Positions 17,180-26,532 are shown, numbered from the stretch's first letter. The stretch is DNA of 64,000 nt from Desulfovibrionaceae bacterium (GCA_028689675.1 JAQVCS010000007.1:62001-126000), one strand, 5' to 3'. Translations and numbers: made by a program. The notes: generated by a model from the letters alone, not told the origin.

Positions 17180-17392
17180 ATGAGCAAAGAATGCGATTTT
17201 TGCGGCAAAAAGCCTCAGGTCGGCAATCTTGTCAGCCATTCCAACATCAAGACCAAGCGTCGTTTCAACCCCAACTTGCAGAGCGTGCGCCATCAGTTTG
17301 CTGACGGCACTGTGCGCACCTTGAGCGTGTGCACCCGTTGCATCCGTGCAGGCTATGTGACCAAGCCCATGGCTCGTAAGGCTCAGGCATAA
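17180..17392 (+). CDS. rpmB: 50S ribosomal protein L28
   Basis: 70 residues, normal length for L28. The sequence has the family pattern of [24 protein letters not shown] and [11 protein letters not shown]. It is the zinc-ribbon (C+) form: CDFC near the N-terminus and CTRC near the C-terminus supply four cysteine ligands. GGAGG lies 6 bases before the ATG. It is monocistronic, closed by the terminator at 17416-17446. Confidence 0.97.
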   Translation: MSKECDFCGKKPQVGNLVSHSNIKTKRRFNPNLQSVRHQFADGTVRTLSVCTRCIRAGYVTKPMARKAQA

Positions 17393-17415
17393 GCTGCCCC
17401 TGTTTTTGTATGTGT

Positions 17416-17446
17416 AAGGCGTCTGATTTTCAGACGCCTTTTTTTA
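17416..17446 (+). terminator. Intrinsic terminator of rpmB
   Basis: AAGGCGTCTGA (17416-17426) and TCAGACGCCTT (17430-17440) form an 11-bp perfect stem with a three-base loop, followed by six T. Confidence 0.9.
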
Positions 17447-17565
17447 TAGCCCAGCGGCACTATGTTCTTTCCCTCTCTGCAAGGCAGCCACGTGACAACG
17501 CGCTTGCTACCATTCAAGCAAGTGCCAGCCAAAGGCACTTGCATGGCCGCCAACGTGCCAACTCT

Positions 17566-18783
17566 TTAGGCAGGCACATAATGAAAATCGTACTGGCTGC
17601 CCGTTAAAGAGCGCGCCCCATCTTCGGTAATTTCATAGGTGTGCTCCACCCCCACCATACCATGCCCTGCCACACTTATTTTAGGCTCTACAGCCAGCAC
17701 CATGCCCGCCTGCACAGGCTGGCTGAAGCTGCGCGCCAGCACAGGCCATTCATCCATAGCAAGCCCTATGCCATGCCCCAAGAATGGTACAGCATCACGC
17801 CCCATGCCCATGAAGCAACCTTCAAAGCCACGCGCGGCAGCTTGGGCGCAAGCCTCTTGCCACAAAAGCGCGGGTATTGCACCCGGCTTGAGCTGCTCTG
17901 CTGTGCGCTGCACAATTTCCATGCAGGCATCTTGCGCCAAGCGCAAAGCCTTGGGCACAGTATGTGCTGCGCCAGACCAATAACATTGCGTGCGGTCGGT
18001 CAGGTAGCCCTCGTGAGCATAGCCCAAATCAAGCGCCAGCAGGCTGTGCTGTGCCCATGGCTTGTCCGAGCCCATAAAGGGTACGGCAGGATGTTTGCCA
18101 CGGCAACCTAAAGGCCCATTATAATAGGTGGGGTACAGGCTCGATTCCCCAGCAGAAGCATAACCCCAAAAGTTTTCTTCCCCTGCGGCCTGCATACGAA
18201 TAAGCCCGCTTGAGCCAAGAGCAAGGGCTTCTGTGCTATATATACGGGCAATTTCCATTTCTGTCATGCCAGCATGCAGGTGCTTGGGCAGCAGCACATC
18301 AAGCAGGTGAGCATGGGCAGCACCAGCGCGGCGCATTCTTTCCAATTCCCACGGGCTTTTTACGGCACGCGCCTTGGCAAGCACGGCATCCCCCGCCACA
18401 AAACGCCTTTCTGGTATGCGGCTTTGCAGCATTTCTGCCATGCCCCAAGTAAAGGCATTTTTATCCACCGCCAGCACCGAGCCAAGGGGGCTGCCCATGT
18501 GGGCACACAGGCCAGCTACTTCTTTATAGGAGCTGAAGCCCACGGACTGCACAGGGCTTTCTAAAGCCGCCCTTGCCAGCCCCTTGCGCAGCAGCAATAG
18601 CGGTGCACCTTCCAAGGGCAGCCACAGCAGCCCCCAGCCCAGCGTACCCGTTAAATAATAAATATGCACGCGGGAACAAAGCAAGAGCCCGCTGGCTTCG
18701 GGAGCTTCGTGCTGTAGCAAGCGGCGGCAGGCGGCATGGCGCAGAGCCAATTCTGCCATAGGAATAAGTGCTGATTCTTGCAT
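17566..18783 (-). CDS. M24-family Xaa-Pro aminopeptidase-like protein
   Basis: 405 residues. An N-terminal creatinase-like domain (about 1-140) is followed by a pita-bread metallopeptidase domain with the five metal ligands in order: ALDLGYAHEGYLTDRT (two Asp), GHGIGLAMDEWP (His), AVEPKI (Glu) and VEHTYEITE (Glu). It would remove N-terminal residues before proline in the cytoplasm. ATG 18783 is preceded by AGGAG at 6 bases, which decides the start against a frame open to 19116. The neighbour on the other strand is a DUF523 gene, and an inverted repeat lies between them. Confidence 0.87.
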   Translation of the reverse strand: MQESALIPMAELALRHAACRRLLQHEAPEASGLLLCSRVHIYYLTGTLGWGLLWLPLEGAPLLLLRKGLARAALESPVQSVGFSSYKEVAGLCAHMGSPLGSVLAVDKNAFTWGMAEMLQSRIPERRFVAGDAVLAKARAVKSPWELERMRRAGAAHAHLLDVLLPKHLHAGMTEMEIARIYSTEALALGSSGLIRMQAAGEENFWGYASAGESSLYPTYYNGPLGCRGKHPAVPFMGSDKPWAQHSLLALDLGYAHEGYLTDRTQCYWSGAAHTVPKALRLAQDACMEIVQRTAEQLKPGAIPALLWQEACAQAAARGFEGCFMGMGRDAVPFLGHGIGLAMDEWPVLARSFSQPVQAGMVLAVEPKISVAGHGMVGVEHTYEITEDGARSLTGSQYDFHYVPA

Positions 18784-18886
18784 GGGCTGCTCCTTGTGTT
18801 TGGACAGGTATTTACTTGCCCAGTGTAGGCAAAAAAAAGCGGCTTGCCAAGCAGGGCAGGCATGTACGCCATGCAGCACATTGTTT

Positions 18887-18930
18887 TTATTGACAATTAA
18901 AAAATCATACCTGTGAATAACTGTCAATAA
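18887..18930. promoter_or_regulatory. Inverted repeat in the divergent intergenic region
   Basis: TTATTGACA (18887-18895) and TGTCAATAA (18922-18930) are perfect reverse complements, each containing a TTGACA -35-like hexamer pointing inward. The layout fits a regulator site or paired promoters between the M24 peptidase and DUF523 genes. Confidence 0.4.
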
Positions 18931-18982
18931 TAACATGTGGTTATGTATGTAAGCGTCTGCCTTGGCTTGCCAAGCCAGCGTG

Positions 18983-19011
18983 TTGACCTTGGGGCAGAGA
19001 ACTTTTATACT
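18983..19011 (+). promoter_or_regulatory. Sigma-70-type promoter abutting the DUF523 start codon
   Basis: TTGACC (18983-18988), a 17-base spacer, then TATACT (19006-19011). Initiation about 7 bases downstream would fall on the ATG at 19018, which would make the mRNA leaderless. Confidence 0.6.
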
Positions 19012-19017
19012 GAGGGC

Positions 19018-19479
19018 ATGAAAGAATTTATTGTTAGTGCTTGTCTTGCAGGGCTGCCCTGCAAATATAATGGCGGCAGCAATACCTGCCCTGCTGTGGT
19101 TGCCCTTGTGCGTCAAGGGCGGGCTGTAACTGCCTGCCCAGAAAGCTTGGGCGGCTTAAAAGCCCCCCGCCCACCAGCCGAGCAGCAGCAAGGCAAAGTG
19201 CTGGATAAAACAGGTAAAGACGTAAGCGAGGCCTTTCATAAAGGGGCACAGGCAGCCATGGAGGTTGCGCGGCATTTTGGCTGCACCAAGGCTATTGTCA
19301 AAACAAAATCCCCTTCGTGCGGCGCTGGGCACATTTATGACGGAACCTTTAGCCACACCCTCACCCCGGGTGATGGCCTGTGGGTGCAGGCGCTGAAAGC
19401 AGAAGGTATAGCTATTTATACAGAAAAAGACCTGCCCCCCGAATGCGCCGAGCCACATTTCTTGGCAAAAAAATCTTGA
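19018..19479 (+). CDS. DUF523 family protein (YbbK-like)
   Basis: 153 residues. Conserved cysteine motifs of DUF523 are present: VSACLAGLPCKYNGG at the N-terminus, VTACPESLGGL and KTKSPSCGAGHIYDG. The family is widespread, about 150 residues long and of unknown biochemistry; the cysteines suggest metal binding or a thiol role. The start at 19018 matches the family N-terminus (K-E-F-I-V-S-A-C). A strong promoter ends 7 bases before this ATG, and only a GAGG at 2 bases could serve as ribosome site, so leaderless initiation is likely. tRNA-Thr follows 35 bases downstream. Confidence 0.88.
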   Translation: MKEFIVSACLAGLPCKYNGGSNTCPAVVALVRQGRAVTACPESLGGLKAPRPPAEQQQGKVLDKTGKDVSEAFHKGAQAAMEVARHFGCTKAIVKTKSPSCGAGHIYDGTFSHTLTPGDGLWVQALKAEGIAIYTEKDLPPECAEPHFLAKKS

Positions 19480-19514
19480 CACTACAGTTTTTTTTTGCAA
19501 TACATCATTTTCGC

Positions 19515-19590
<76 letters not shown>

Positions 19591-19597
19591 AATTTTG

Positions 19598-19638
19598 CAG
19601 GGGCTGAGGTGTTTATGCAACACTTCAGCCCCTGTTTT
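19598..19638 (+). terminator. Intrinsic terminator after tRNA-Thr
   Basis: CAGGGGCTGA plus GTGTT pairs with AACAC plus TCAGCCCCTG (19598-19634) around a short loop, followed by TTTT. Confidence 0.85.
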
Positions 19639-19655
19639 GCGTCCAAAGGGCTTTT

Positions 19656-19799
19656 CTAGCCTATTGAGAGCATGGCGGCGGATTTGCGTCGCCCTTCCTC
19701 GGAAATCTCTATGGTATCCCCCTGTGTCGTCGTAGTTTGCTTTGCTACATCTTCCTTCCTATTTTGGTCTGTGCGCTGATTTTTTTTGCATCTCTTCAA
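19656..19799 (-). CDS. Possible small protein or gene remnant
   Basis: A 47-codon frame from TTG at 19799, ending in QGDTIEISEEGRRKSAAM. The tail (T-I-E-I-S-E-E-G-R) resembles endings of small Desulfovibrio proteins of FlgM-like style, but no family can be named. No ribosome site is visible before the TTG, so it may be the 3' end of a broken gene. It lies just downstream of the GNAT gene on the same strand. Confidence 0.25.
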   Translation of the reverse strand: MKRCKKNQRTDQNRKEDVAKQTTTTQGDTIEISEEGRRKSAAMLSIG

Positions 19800-19801
19800 T
19801 G

Positions 19802-20467
19802 CTAGAGCTTTGCGTACGGATTATCCCGATGTTCATAGTCTCTCCTTGTCTTATTTGTGTTTATTGTATCGAGCAAAGTATGCGCTTCTGAGGGGACTTC
19901 GCCATGTTTGGAAAATTGTACATTGAACATCCCGCAGAGTTCCCAGTCTTTTTTCAAAATTGCATAGATGAAGGTGTTTTCGTATTTGGGTGTGCCATCG
20001 GAATTTTTTATAAAAGATATAAAATCTATGAAAAGCCCCTCATTACGCATATCGAGACGTTCACACAATTTTTGTGAACGGATATTATTTTCTTCCACAT
20101 AGGCATAAATTCGCCGTGCCCCCTTGTTGGTGAAAAGAAAATCAAGAAAGGCTCGTGCCGCTTCGCTTGCGTATCCCTTTCCTTGGTACTGCTCGTTGAA
20201 ATGCCATCCAACACTATAGGTATCCGGTTCTTCTTTCATGGCAAAGACATTGCCTATAATGCTATCTTCTTTCTTCAGGCAAACAGCGTATTGCAGGTCA
20301 TCATCACCTCTACGCTCGACATCGGCAACAGCCTCTTCCAAGGTGCGAAGCTGCTCATCCATGAAACAATTCACACGCGGCTGAGAAAGATACGCAAACA
20401 ATCCTTCAGCATCCTTAATTTCAAAATTTCGTATATAAAGTCTTTCTGTTTTGATGCTTGTTTCCAT
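19802..20467 (-). CDS. GNAT acetyltransferase, RimJ/RimL type
   Basis: 221 residues. The N-terminus TERLYIRNFEIKDAEGLFAYL and the acetyl-CoA loop QYQGKGYASEAARAFLDFLF identify an Acetyltransf_3 enzyme. EENNIRSQKLCERLDMRNEG is the typical C-terminal half. Members acetylate ribosomal proteins, small molecules or antibiotics; the substrate here is not readable. A tail of about 45 residues after ILKKDWELCG is extra relative to the core fold. ATG 20467 was chosen because the homologous N-terminus starts there. Lower GC and codon use differ from the core genes, as with the rest of this region. Confidence 0.85.
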   Translation of the reverse strand: METSIKTERLYIRNFEIKDAEGLFAYLSQPRVNCFMDEQLRTLEEAVADVERRGDDDLQYAVCLKKEDSIIGNVFAMKEEPDTYSVGWHFNEQYQGKGYASEAARAFLDFLFTNKGARRIYAYVEENNIRSQKLCERLDMRNEGLFIDFISFIKNSDGTPKYENTFIYAILKKDWELCGMFNVQFSKHGEVPSEAHTLLDTINTNKTRRDYEHRDNPYAKL

Positions 20468-20551
20468 GAATATATCCACAATTTTGATTATGATTTTTTA
20501 TACCCGATGTCCCACTATGCAGCGGGAGCCGTCGATGAAACGGTGGTGTAC

Positions 20552-23500
20552 TCATTCTTCTTTTTTTCGACCCAAGAATCGTGTCACAAAAACAAAAAAT
20601 AAGGGTGTAAGGTAGATGCCAAGCCCGGTTGCCGTGAGCATGCCCGCTATCACCGCAGTGCCAAGCGCGTTTTGCGCACCAGAACCGGCACCACTGCTCA
20701 AGGCTAAAGGTACAACGCCGAGAATGAAACACAGCGAAGTCATAAGAACAGGCCGCAAACGGAGGCGTGACGCTTCCACTGTTGCCGAGAGCAGGTCTTT
20801 TCCACCATGATGTAAGTCTCTTGCAAATTCCACGATCAGAATGGAATTCTTGGCGGACAAGCCTATGATGGTAAGCAGGGCGATCTGAAAGTATATGTCA
20901 TTGTTCATACCCCGAAGGTACACACCGCTTAACGCTCCTATTACACCGGAGGGAACCACCATGAGCACTGCCAGTGGAATCGTCCAGCTTTCATACAGAG
21001 CGGCAAGGCTGAGAAAAACAACAATAATGGAAATAGTATACAGGAATGGAGCCTGATTGGATGCTGTTCGCTGCTGATACGAAAGCCCCGTCCACGCAGA
21101 GTCAAAGCCCGCAGGCAGTTTAGCCGCACTTTCTTCCATTTCTGTCATGGCCTGTCCAGAGCTTTTTCCTTGGACCGCGGCTCCTTCGATTTTTATCGAC
21201 GGAATACCTTGGTAACGGGTCAGGCTGGGGGAGGCCAAAACGGATTTCACGTTAAGAATGTTGGAGAGCGCTACCATTTCTCCTTTTATATTGCGCAGGT
21301 AAAAGCGTTTGAAGTCGTCTGCGCTGGTTCGATAGGACGGTTCAGCCTGGAAATACACCTTTTTCATTCTGCCTTGATCGGCAAAGTTATTGATATATTC
21401 ACCCGCCCAGTAGGCACTGAGTGCAGTATTTATGTCCCCTTTGGAAAGACCGTATGCTCCAGCCTTGCCACTGTCGATTTTAAGGTCATACTGCTCTGCG
21501 TCATCCATTCCGCTATAACGAGCGTAGGAAATGGAGGGCTGTTGGGCGGCGTCTTTCAGCAAAGCATCTTTAGCTCTGAGCAAGGCCTCATGTCCGCTCC
21601 CTCCTCGATCCATCAATTCCATTTCAAAACCTGACGACGTACCCAATTCCATAGCCGCTGGAGGTGCCATAACAACAATTTCAGCACCGAGGATTGAGGA
21701 AAAGCGTTCAGCAGCCCGTTTCATAACATCAAAGGCACTTTGTCCTTGTCCCCGTTCACTCCAATCTTTCAAAACGGGAAGTATCATGGCTGAGTTTTGA
21801 CCAGAGCTGCTGAATCCCCAGCCGATCATCGTCATGACACTTTGAATGGATTCTTTCTCCTCGGTACGAAAATAGGCGTCGATTTCCTTGACTATCTTTT
21901 GGGTGCGTTCCAGTGAAGCCCCGGGGGGCAGCTGTACATCAACATATAAGGTTCCCTGATCTTCATCGGGTAAAAATGAAGTTGGCAGGCGTATGAACAA
22001 TGCCGCACACACCACAATTCCCAATAAGAAGGCGATTCCCCATCGTTGTGGCCGTCTGATGATGCGTTCTACACATACGGCATATCGTTCAACGAGCGTA
22101 TCAAACCATCGGTTGAATTTTCCGAACAAACCTGTTTCTGCTCTGTACTCTTTAGCTGTCAGCAGGCTGGCGCACAGAGCCGGAGTGAGTACAATGGCAA
22201 CAACAACGGAAAGCACCATAGAGGCAACAATCGTGATGGAAAATTGCCTAAAAATACCTCCCGTTGAACCGGGCATAAAGGCCATAGGTATGAATACAGC
22301 GGAAATGACCACGGCAACGCCGACAAGGGCTCCCGTTATCTGGCGCATGGATTTAAGAGCAGCCTCTTTGGCGGAAAGTTTTTCATGACGCATCAGGCGC
22401 TCCACATTTTCCACCACAACAATGGCATCATCAACTAACAGGCCTATGGCCAGAACCATGCCGAACATGGTCAGTGTGTTGATAGAAAAACCGGCAGCGG
22501 CCAACACCGCAAACACGCCCAGCAAGACAACCAGAACGGCAATAGCCGGGATGAGCGTGGCACGGAAGCTCTGAAGGAATACGAACATTACCACCACAAC
22601 CAGAGCTATGGCCTCAAAAAGGGTGCGCGCCACGGATTGAATGGATTTTTCTACAATAGGAGCTTTGTCTTCGGCATAGGCAAAGGAGAGTCCTTGCGGG
22701 AAAAAAGCGGCAAGATTGTTTATTTCAGCCTTGATAGCCTTGGTGGTTTTCAGGACATTGGCCCCAGAGGAAAGTTTGAACGCCACCCCTGTTCCCGCAT
22801 GCCCATTAAAAGAGGTTAGACCTGTAAAACTCTCTTCATTCAGTTCAATACGGGCAACATCCTTGAGCAGCAGCACGGCTCCGTTTTCTTCCACACGCAA
22901 AAGTATTTTTTCAAATTCTTCTACGGTTTTCAGACTGGATGAGGCATTGATGCTGATATTTATTTCCTGCCCGGACGGGGCAGGAGCTTCGCCCACCTGT
23001 CCACCGGCGACCTGAGCATTCTGTTCACGAACAGCGCTCAGAACATCCTGCGGATTCAACCCGTACTGCCGCATTTTATCAGGATCACACCAGATTCTCA
23101 TGGCATTCTGTGAACCATAGAGCGTGACAGACCCCACCCCCTGAATGCGGCTGAGCGGATCAACGAGGGAACTCGCCACATAGTCGCTGATGTCGCTGGC
23201 CCGCATGGTGTCGTGCGCGTCATAAAAGGCAATGGTCATAAAGGAATTCTCAACGGCCTTGAAGGCCTGAACCCCTTGTCGCTGCACGGACTCCGGCAAC
23301 AAGGACATGGCTTGCTGTACTTTGTTTTGTACCTGTACCTGTGCGGTATCTATATCCGTTCCTGCTGCGAATGTGAGCGTGATTTCCGAACCACTGGAAG
23401 AACTGCTGGTAGAATTCATGTGCAGCAGATTGTCCAGCCCCTTGAGTTGCTGCTCAAGAGGCTGTGTGACGCTCTGGTCGACAATGGACGCGGACGCGCC

Positions 23501-23650
23501 GGGGTACGGTGCTGAAATAGATATTTGCGGCAAGGCGATGTCTGGGTAATGGGTCACGGGAAGCGTGGTCAGGGCAAGCCCTCCAGCAAGCATAATGGCG
23601 ATGGAAATAACCCATGCAAAAATAGGACGATTGATGAAGAACGCGGCCAT
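20552..23650 (-). CDS. RND multidrug efflux pump, HAE1 family (AcrB/MexB-like)
   Basis: 1032 residues, full length for the family. It starts with the typical FFINRPIFAWVISI, has PVTHYPDIALPQISISAPYPGAS, the proton-relay GLLVDDAIVVVENVER with the twin Asp in TM4, FMPGSTGGIFRQFSIT, and FLPDEDQGTLYVDVQLPPGAS after TM7. Twelve membrane helices and two large periplasmic loops are expected. It exports drugs, dyes or detergents from periplasm and membrane through the tripartite channel. The adaptor gene ends 3 bases upstream, so the two are translationally linked. It is expressed from the MerR-controlled promoter at 26488-26519. Confidence 0.95.
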   Translation of the reverse strand: MAAFFINRPIFAWVISIAIMLAGGLALTTLPVTHYPDIALPQISISAPYPGASASIVDQSVTQPLEQQLKGLDNLLHMNSTSSSSSGSEITLTFAAGTDIDTAQVQVQNKVQQAMSLLPESVQRQGVQAFKAVENSFMTIAFYDAHDTMRASDISDYVASSLVDPLSRIQGVGSVTLYGSQNAMRIWCDPDKMRQYGLNPQDVLSAVREQNAQVAGGQVGEAPAPSGQEINISINASSSLKTVEEFEKILLRVEENGAVLLLKDVARIELNEESFTGLTSFNGHAGTGVAFKLSSGANVLKTTKAIKAEINNLAAFFPQGLSFAYAEDKAPIVEKSIQSVARTLFEAIALVVVVMFVFLQSFRATLIPAIAVLVVLLGVFAVLAAAGFSINTLTMFGMVLAIGLLVDDAIVVVENVERLMRHEKLSAKEAALKSMRQITGALVGVAVVISAVFIPMAFMPGSTGGIFRQFSITIVASMVLSVVVAIVLTPALCASLLTAKEYRAETGLFGKFNRWFDTLVERYAVCVERIIRRPQRWGIAFLLGIVVCAALFIRLPTSFLPDEDQGTLYVDVQLPPGASLERTQKIVKEIDAYFRTEEKESIQSVMTMIGWGFSSSGQNSAMILPVLKDWSERGQGQSAFDVMKRAAERFSSILGAEIVVMAPPAAMELGTSSGFEMELMDRGGSGHEALLRAKDALLKDAAQQPSISYARYSGMDDAEQYDLKIDSGKAGAYGLSKGDINTALSAYWAGEYINNFADQGRMKKVYFQAEPSYRTSADDFKRFYLRNIKGEMVALSNILNVKSVLASPSLTRYQGIPSIKIEGAAVQGKSSGQAMTEMEESAAKLPAGFDSAWTGLSYQQRTASNQAPFLYTISIIVVFLSLAALYESWTIPLAVLMVVPSGVIGALSGVYLRGMNNDIYFQIALLTIIGLSAKNSILIVEFARDLHHGGKDLLSATVEASRLRLRPVLMTSLCFILGVVPLALSSGAGSGAQNALGTAVIAGMLTATGLGIYLTPLFFVFVTRFLGRKKEE

Positions 23651-23653
23651 TGA

Positions 23654-24868
23654 TTACGAATCCTTTCTTTCCGTTGGTGTGGCGGCGGACACAGCGGCAG
23701 CATCCTCTTCTGGGATGCCTTGAACAAAATCGCCGGGGGCGACTTTTTGAAGTCCTTCCAGAATCAGGCGATCACCAGGCTTGAGGCCGGAGCTGACTAT
23801 CCAGCGATGGCCAAGTGCGCGTTCAAGCTGCACATCACGGCGTTCAACCCGAAAGAGTCCGTCTTGAGCTTCAGTCTCTTGCAAAACATAGACAGAATGT
23901 CCGCTTATGTTGTTGGCAAACGGAATGCGTTGAGGAATGAGTATGGCGTTATTCACTGTCCCTTCTTCAATAATTGCTTTGACATACATGCCGGGTAAAA
24001 GCAGTCCGTCTGGGTTGCTGAACACGGCTCGCAAGGTAAGGCTTCCCGTGCTTTGCCCGACGGATATTTCTGAAAACAAGAGAACTCCCTGTATCCATTC
24101 AGGTTCTCCATCCGTCTGTGTTATCGCCGTATAGGGAGAGCCGTCTTCAAGAGTGAGGCGAACTTTGGCAGTTCCGTTGGATGCCATTTGCCCTTGAGCC
24201 ATAGCGCGGCGCAGACGAATATTGTCTGTGATGGACTGGGTTATATCGACATATACCCGATCCGTTTGCTGGATGACGGCAAGAGCAGAGGACTGGTTAG
24301 CCGTAACGAGAGCGCCAACGGTTACGGAAGAAGCGCCGATGCGGCCTGAAACCGGTGCTTTGATCTGCGTATAGGCAAGATTGATAGCGGCGGTTTCCAG
24401 TTCAGCCTTGGCCCGCGCAATACGGGCGCGTGCCTGGGCGTGTTCGGCGATAGCGTTATCCAGCTCCTGCCTGCTGATGGATTTTGTCACTATAAGGCGG
24501 CGATAGCGCTTTTCCTTGAGCGCCAGGGCAAGAACATTGGCCTCGGCTTCCGCAAGAATCGCCTTGGCCGTATTGTAGGCGGCCTGATAAACAGCGGGAT
24601 CAACATGATACAGAACTTGTCCTTTCTTTACGTCAGCGCCTTCTTCAAACAGACGTTCAAGGATGATTCCATCTACCTGTGGCCTGACTTCCGACATGAC
24701 AAGGGCGGAAACCCGACCCGGCAGATCGGTAGTCATGGCTATTCGTTCCGTCTCCACAGTGGCATAGCGGACTTTTTCAGGAGTATGCGTCTCGGACACC
24801 TCTTCGGTGCAACCAGAGAGTATTGTTAGCAAAAGCCCCAGCAGAGCCTTTTTTGTTATCGTACTCAT
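23654..24868 (-). CDS. RND periplasmic adaptor lipoprotein (AcrA-like)
   Basis: 404 residues. The signal LLGLLLTILSGCTEE carries a lipobox with Cys about 20, so it should be lipid-anchored. The mature chain has the lipoyl/hairpin pattern: PGRVSALVMSEVRPQVDGII, GADVKKGQVLYHVD, a coiled-coil hairpin (AILAEAEANVLALALKEKRY and ISRQELDNAIAEHAQARARI), and IKAPVSGRIGASSVTVG. It links the RND pump to the outer membrane channel. It precedes the pump gene by 3 bases and follows the channel gene by 94 bases. Confidence 0.93.
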   Translation of the reverse strand: MSTITKKALLGLLLTILSGCTEEVSETHTPEKVRYATVETERIAMTTDLPGRVSALVMSEVRPQVDGIILERLFEEGADVKKGQVLYHVDPAVYQAAYNTAKAILAEAEANVLALALKEKRYRRLIVTKSISRQELDNAIAEHAQARARIARAKAELETAAINLAYTQIKAPVSGRIGASSVTVGALVTANQSSALAVIQQTDRVYVDITQSITDNIRLRRAMAQGQMASNGTAKVRLTLEDGSPYTAITQTDGEPEWIQGVLLFSEISVGQSTGSLTLRAVFSNPDGLLLPGMYVKAIIEEGTVNNAILIPQRIPFANNISGHSVYVLQETEAQDGLFRVERRDVQLERALGHRWIVSSGLKPGDRLILEGLQKVAPGDFVQGIPEEDAAAVSAATPTERKDS

Positions 24869-24962
24869 TTCAGTATTCTTCTTTTCTCTTTGTATAAACG
24901 CCGAGCCATATGCGGCGATTGATGTCGTTTGTATGCGCTATGCGGCAGTGTGTGACCATGGT

Positions 24963-26423
24963 TCAGAAAGACGGCTTGTCATCTTTGCGGGCTGTGGCGG
25001 GAATTGGGACGCCTCCCCATGACGGCTCCCATCCTCCGCCCAGAGCCTTGTACAGAGCCAGTACGTTGACCTCCCGCAACAGGCGGGCGGAAATGAGACT
25101 GCTTTGTGCTGAAAAAAGGGTTCGTTCGGCATCAAGAACATTAATGTAGGATGATACGCCCGCTTCGTACCGGGCGTTGGCGTGCAGGGAGCCGCGCTCA
25201 CCGGCTGATACCAGCGACTGCTGCGCTTCCAGTTGGGCGCTGATATTTTCGCGTTGCACCAAGGCGTCGGCAACCTCTCTAAAAGCGTTTTGTATCGCTT
25301 TTTCATAACGAGCCACGGCGATATCGCGTTCCGCCTCGGCAACTTTCAGGCGAGCCGTGTTTCGTCCCATATCGAAAATGGGGAGCGTGAGCTGCGGAAT
25401 AAAACTCCAGCTTTTTGAAGCATTGTCCCACAGGTTTGTGTAATCCGCGCTTATCTTGCCGAACGTTCCGGTAAGGCTGATAGCTGGGAAAAAATTCGCC
25501 CGCGCCGCGCCAATATTGGCATTGGCTCCTTTAAGGACATGCTCGGCGGCTAGAATGTCAGGGCGACGCTCAAGAAGAGCCGAGGGAATCCCCTCGGGAA
25601 TGTCAGGTAACGAGGGTATGTCGGCTAACTTCCGCACTTCAGGAATATCCGCCGGAATAGCGCACCCCAGAAGCAGCGTCAGAGAATGAGCGCTCCGCGC
25701 AACCGTTGTGTCGGCGACGGCCAGGCTGACGCGGGCTTCATCCAGAAGAGCCTGAGCCTGGCTGAGTTCGAGATCAGACGCCGTGCCTTCTTGAAAACGG
25801 CTGCGGATTATCTCGAAATTCTGCCGCCTGTTTTCGACCGTTGCGGCAGTTACGTCATAAAGCTCGCGGTCGGCCACAAGCTGCAAGTACAGTGATGCGC
25901 TTTCGGCGATCAAGGAGAGTCGAGCGCTTCGTGCTTCTTCTTCGACAGAGTAGTAGTTTTCCAGTGATTGTTCCGTAAGGCTGCGAATGCGCCCAAAGAG
26001 GTCAAGTTCAAATGATGTAAACCCCAACTCCACCGTATACTGTCGCGAAACGCTTTTGGTTCCGTCTGTGGAGAGACTATCTGGGAGATGCCGGGTTGAA
26101 GCCTCCCCAGAAGCGTTGACTGTGGGTAGTATATCCGTCCGTTGGATGCGGTATTGGGCACGGTTTTTTTCAATATTGAGCAATGAAACGCGCAAGTCGC
26201 GGTTATTTTCCAGAGCAAGCTGGATCAGACGCAGCATGGCCTGATCCGCGAAAAAATCTTCCCAAGGGGCGAGGGAGGCGCTCATTTCCGTTTGACTTGT
26301 GCCGTAGGTATTGGGGATTGGTGCGTCAGGCCGGATATATTTGGGTGACATGGTACACCCCCCTGACGTGATGGCAAACAAAAGGACGAGCGCCCACAAT
26401 CCCTTTCTCTTACCCAAACTCAT
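24963..26423 (-). CDS. Outer membrane efflux lipoprotein, NodT/OprM family
   Basis: 486 residues. The lipobox TSGGC follows a hydrophobic signal (GLWALVLLFAITSGGC). The mature start SPKYIRPDAPIPNTYG is the usual NodT-type tail. Repeated helical halves with ARSARLSLIAESASLYLQLV and YEKAIQNAFREVADALVQRE mark the TolC-like alpha-barrel. It is the exit duct of the pump encoded downstream. ATG 26423 is favoured by the signal peptide; the frame is open to 26480, but that ATG sits inside the promoter leader without a ribosome site. It is the first gene of the operon. Confidence 0.92.
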   Translation of the reverse strand: MSLGKRKGLWALVLLFAITSGGCTMSPKYIRPDAPIPNTYGTSQTEMSASLAPWEDFFADQAMLRLIQLALENNRDLRVSLLNIEKNRAQYRIQRTDILPTVNASGEASTRHLPDSLSTDGTKSVSRQYTVELGFTSFELDLFGRIRSLTEQSLENYYSVEEEARSARLSLIAESASLYLQLVADRELYDVTAATVENRRQNFEIIRSRFQEGTASDLELSQAQALLDEARVSLAVADTTVARSAHSLTLLLGCAIPADIPEVRKLADIPSLPDIPEGIPSALLERRPDILAAEHVLKGANANIGAARANFFPAISLTGTFGKISADYTNLWDNASKSWSFIPQLTLPIFDMGRNTARLKVAEAERDIAVARYEKAIQNAFREVADALVQRENISAQLEAQQSLVSAGERGSLHANARYEAGVSSYINVLDAERTLFSAQSSLISARLLREVNVLALYKALGGGWEPSWGGVPIPATARKDDKPSF

Positions 26424-26487
26424 TCCAGTCACCCCTGATTTATTCTGTGCAAGCAAATAGCAGCTTGCTGTTTTTTTCATTATCTGC

Positions 26488-26519
26488 GACTATAAAGGAT
26501 ACAGTAACTTTAGAGTCAA
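26488..26519 (-). promoter_or_regulatory. MerR-type promoter-operator of the efflux operon
   Basis: On the minus strand TTGACT (26514-26519) and TATAGT (26489-26494) are separated by 19 bases, the over-long spacer typical of MerR-activated promoters. The spacer holds an inverted repeat: GACTATAAAG (26488-26497) against CTTTAGAGTC (26508-26517), one mismatch. It lies between the efflux operon and the divergent MerR gene. Confidence 0.85.
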
Positions 26520-26532
26520 GAGAAAAATAATC

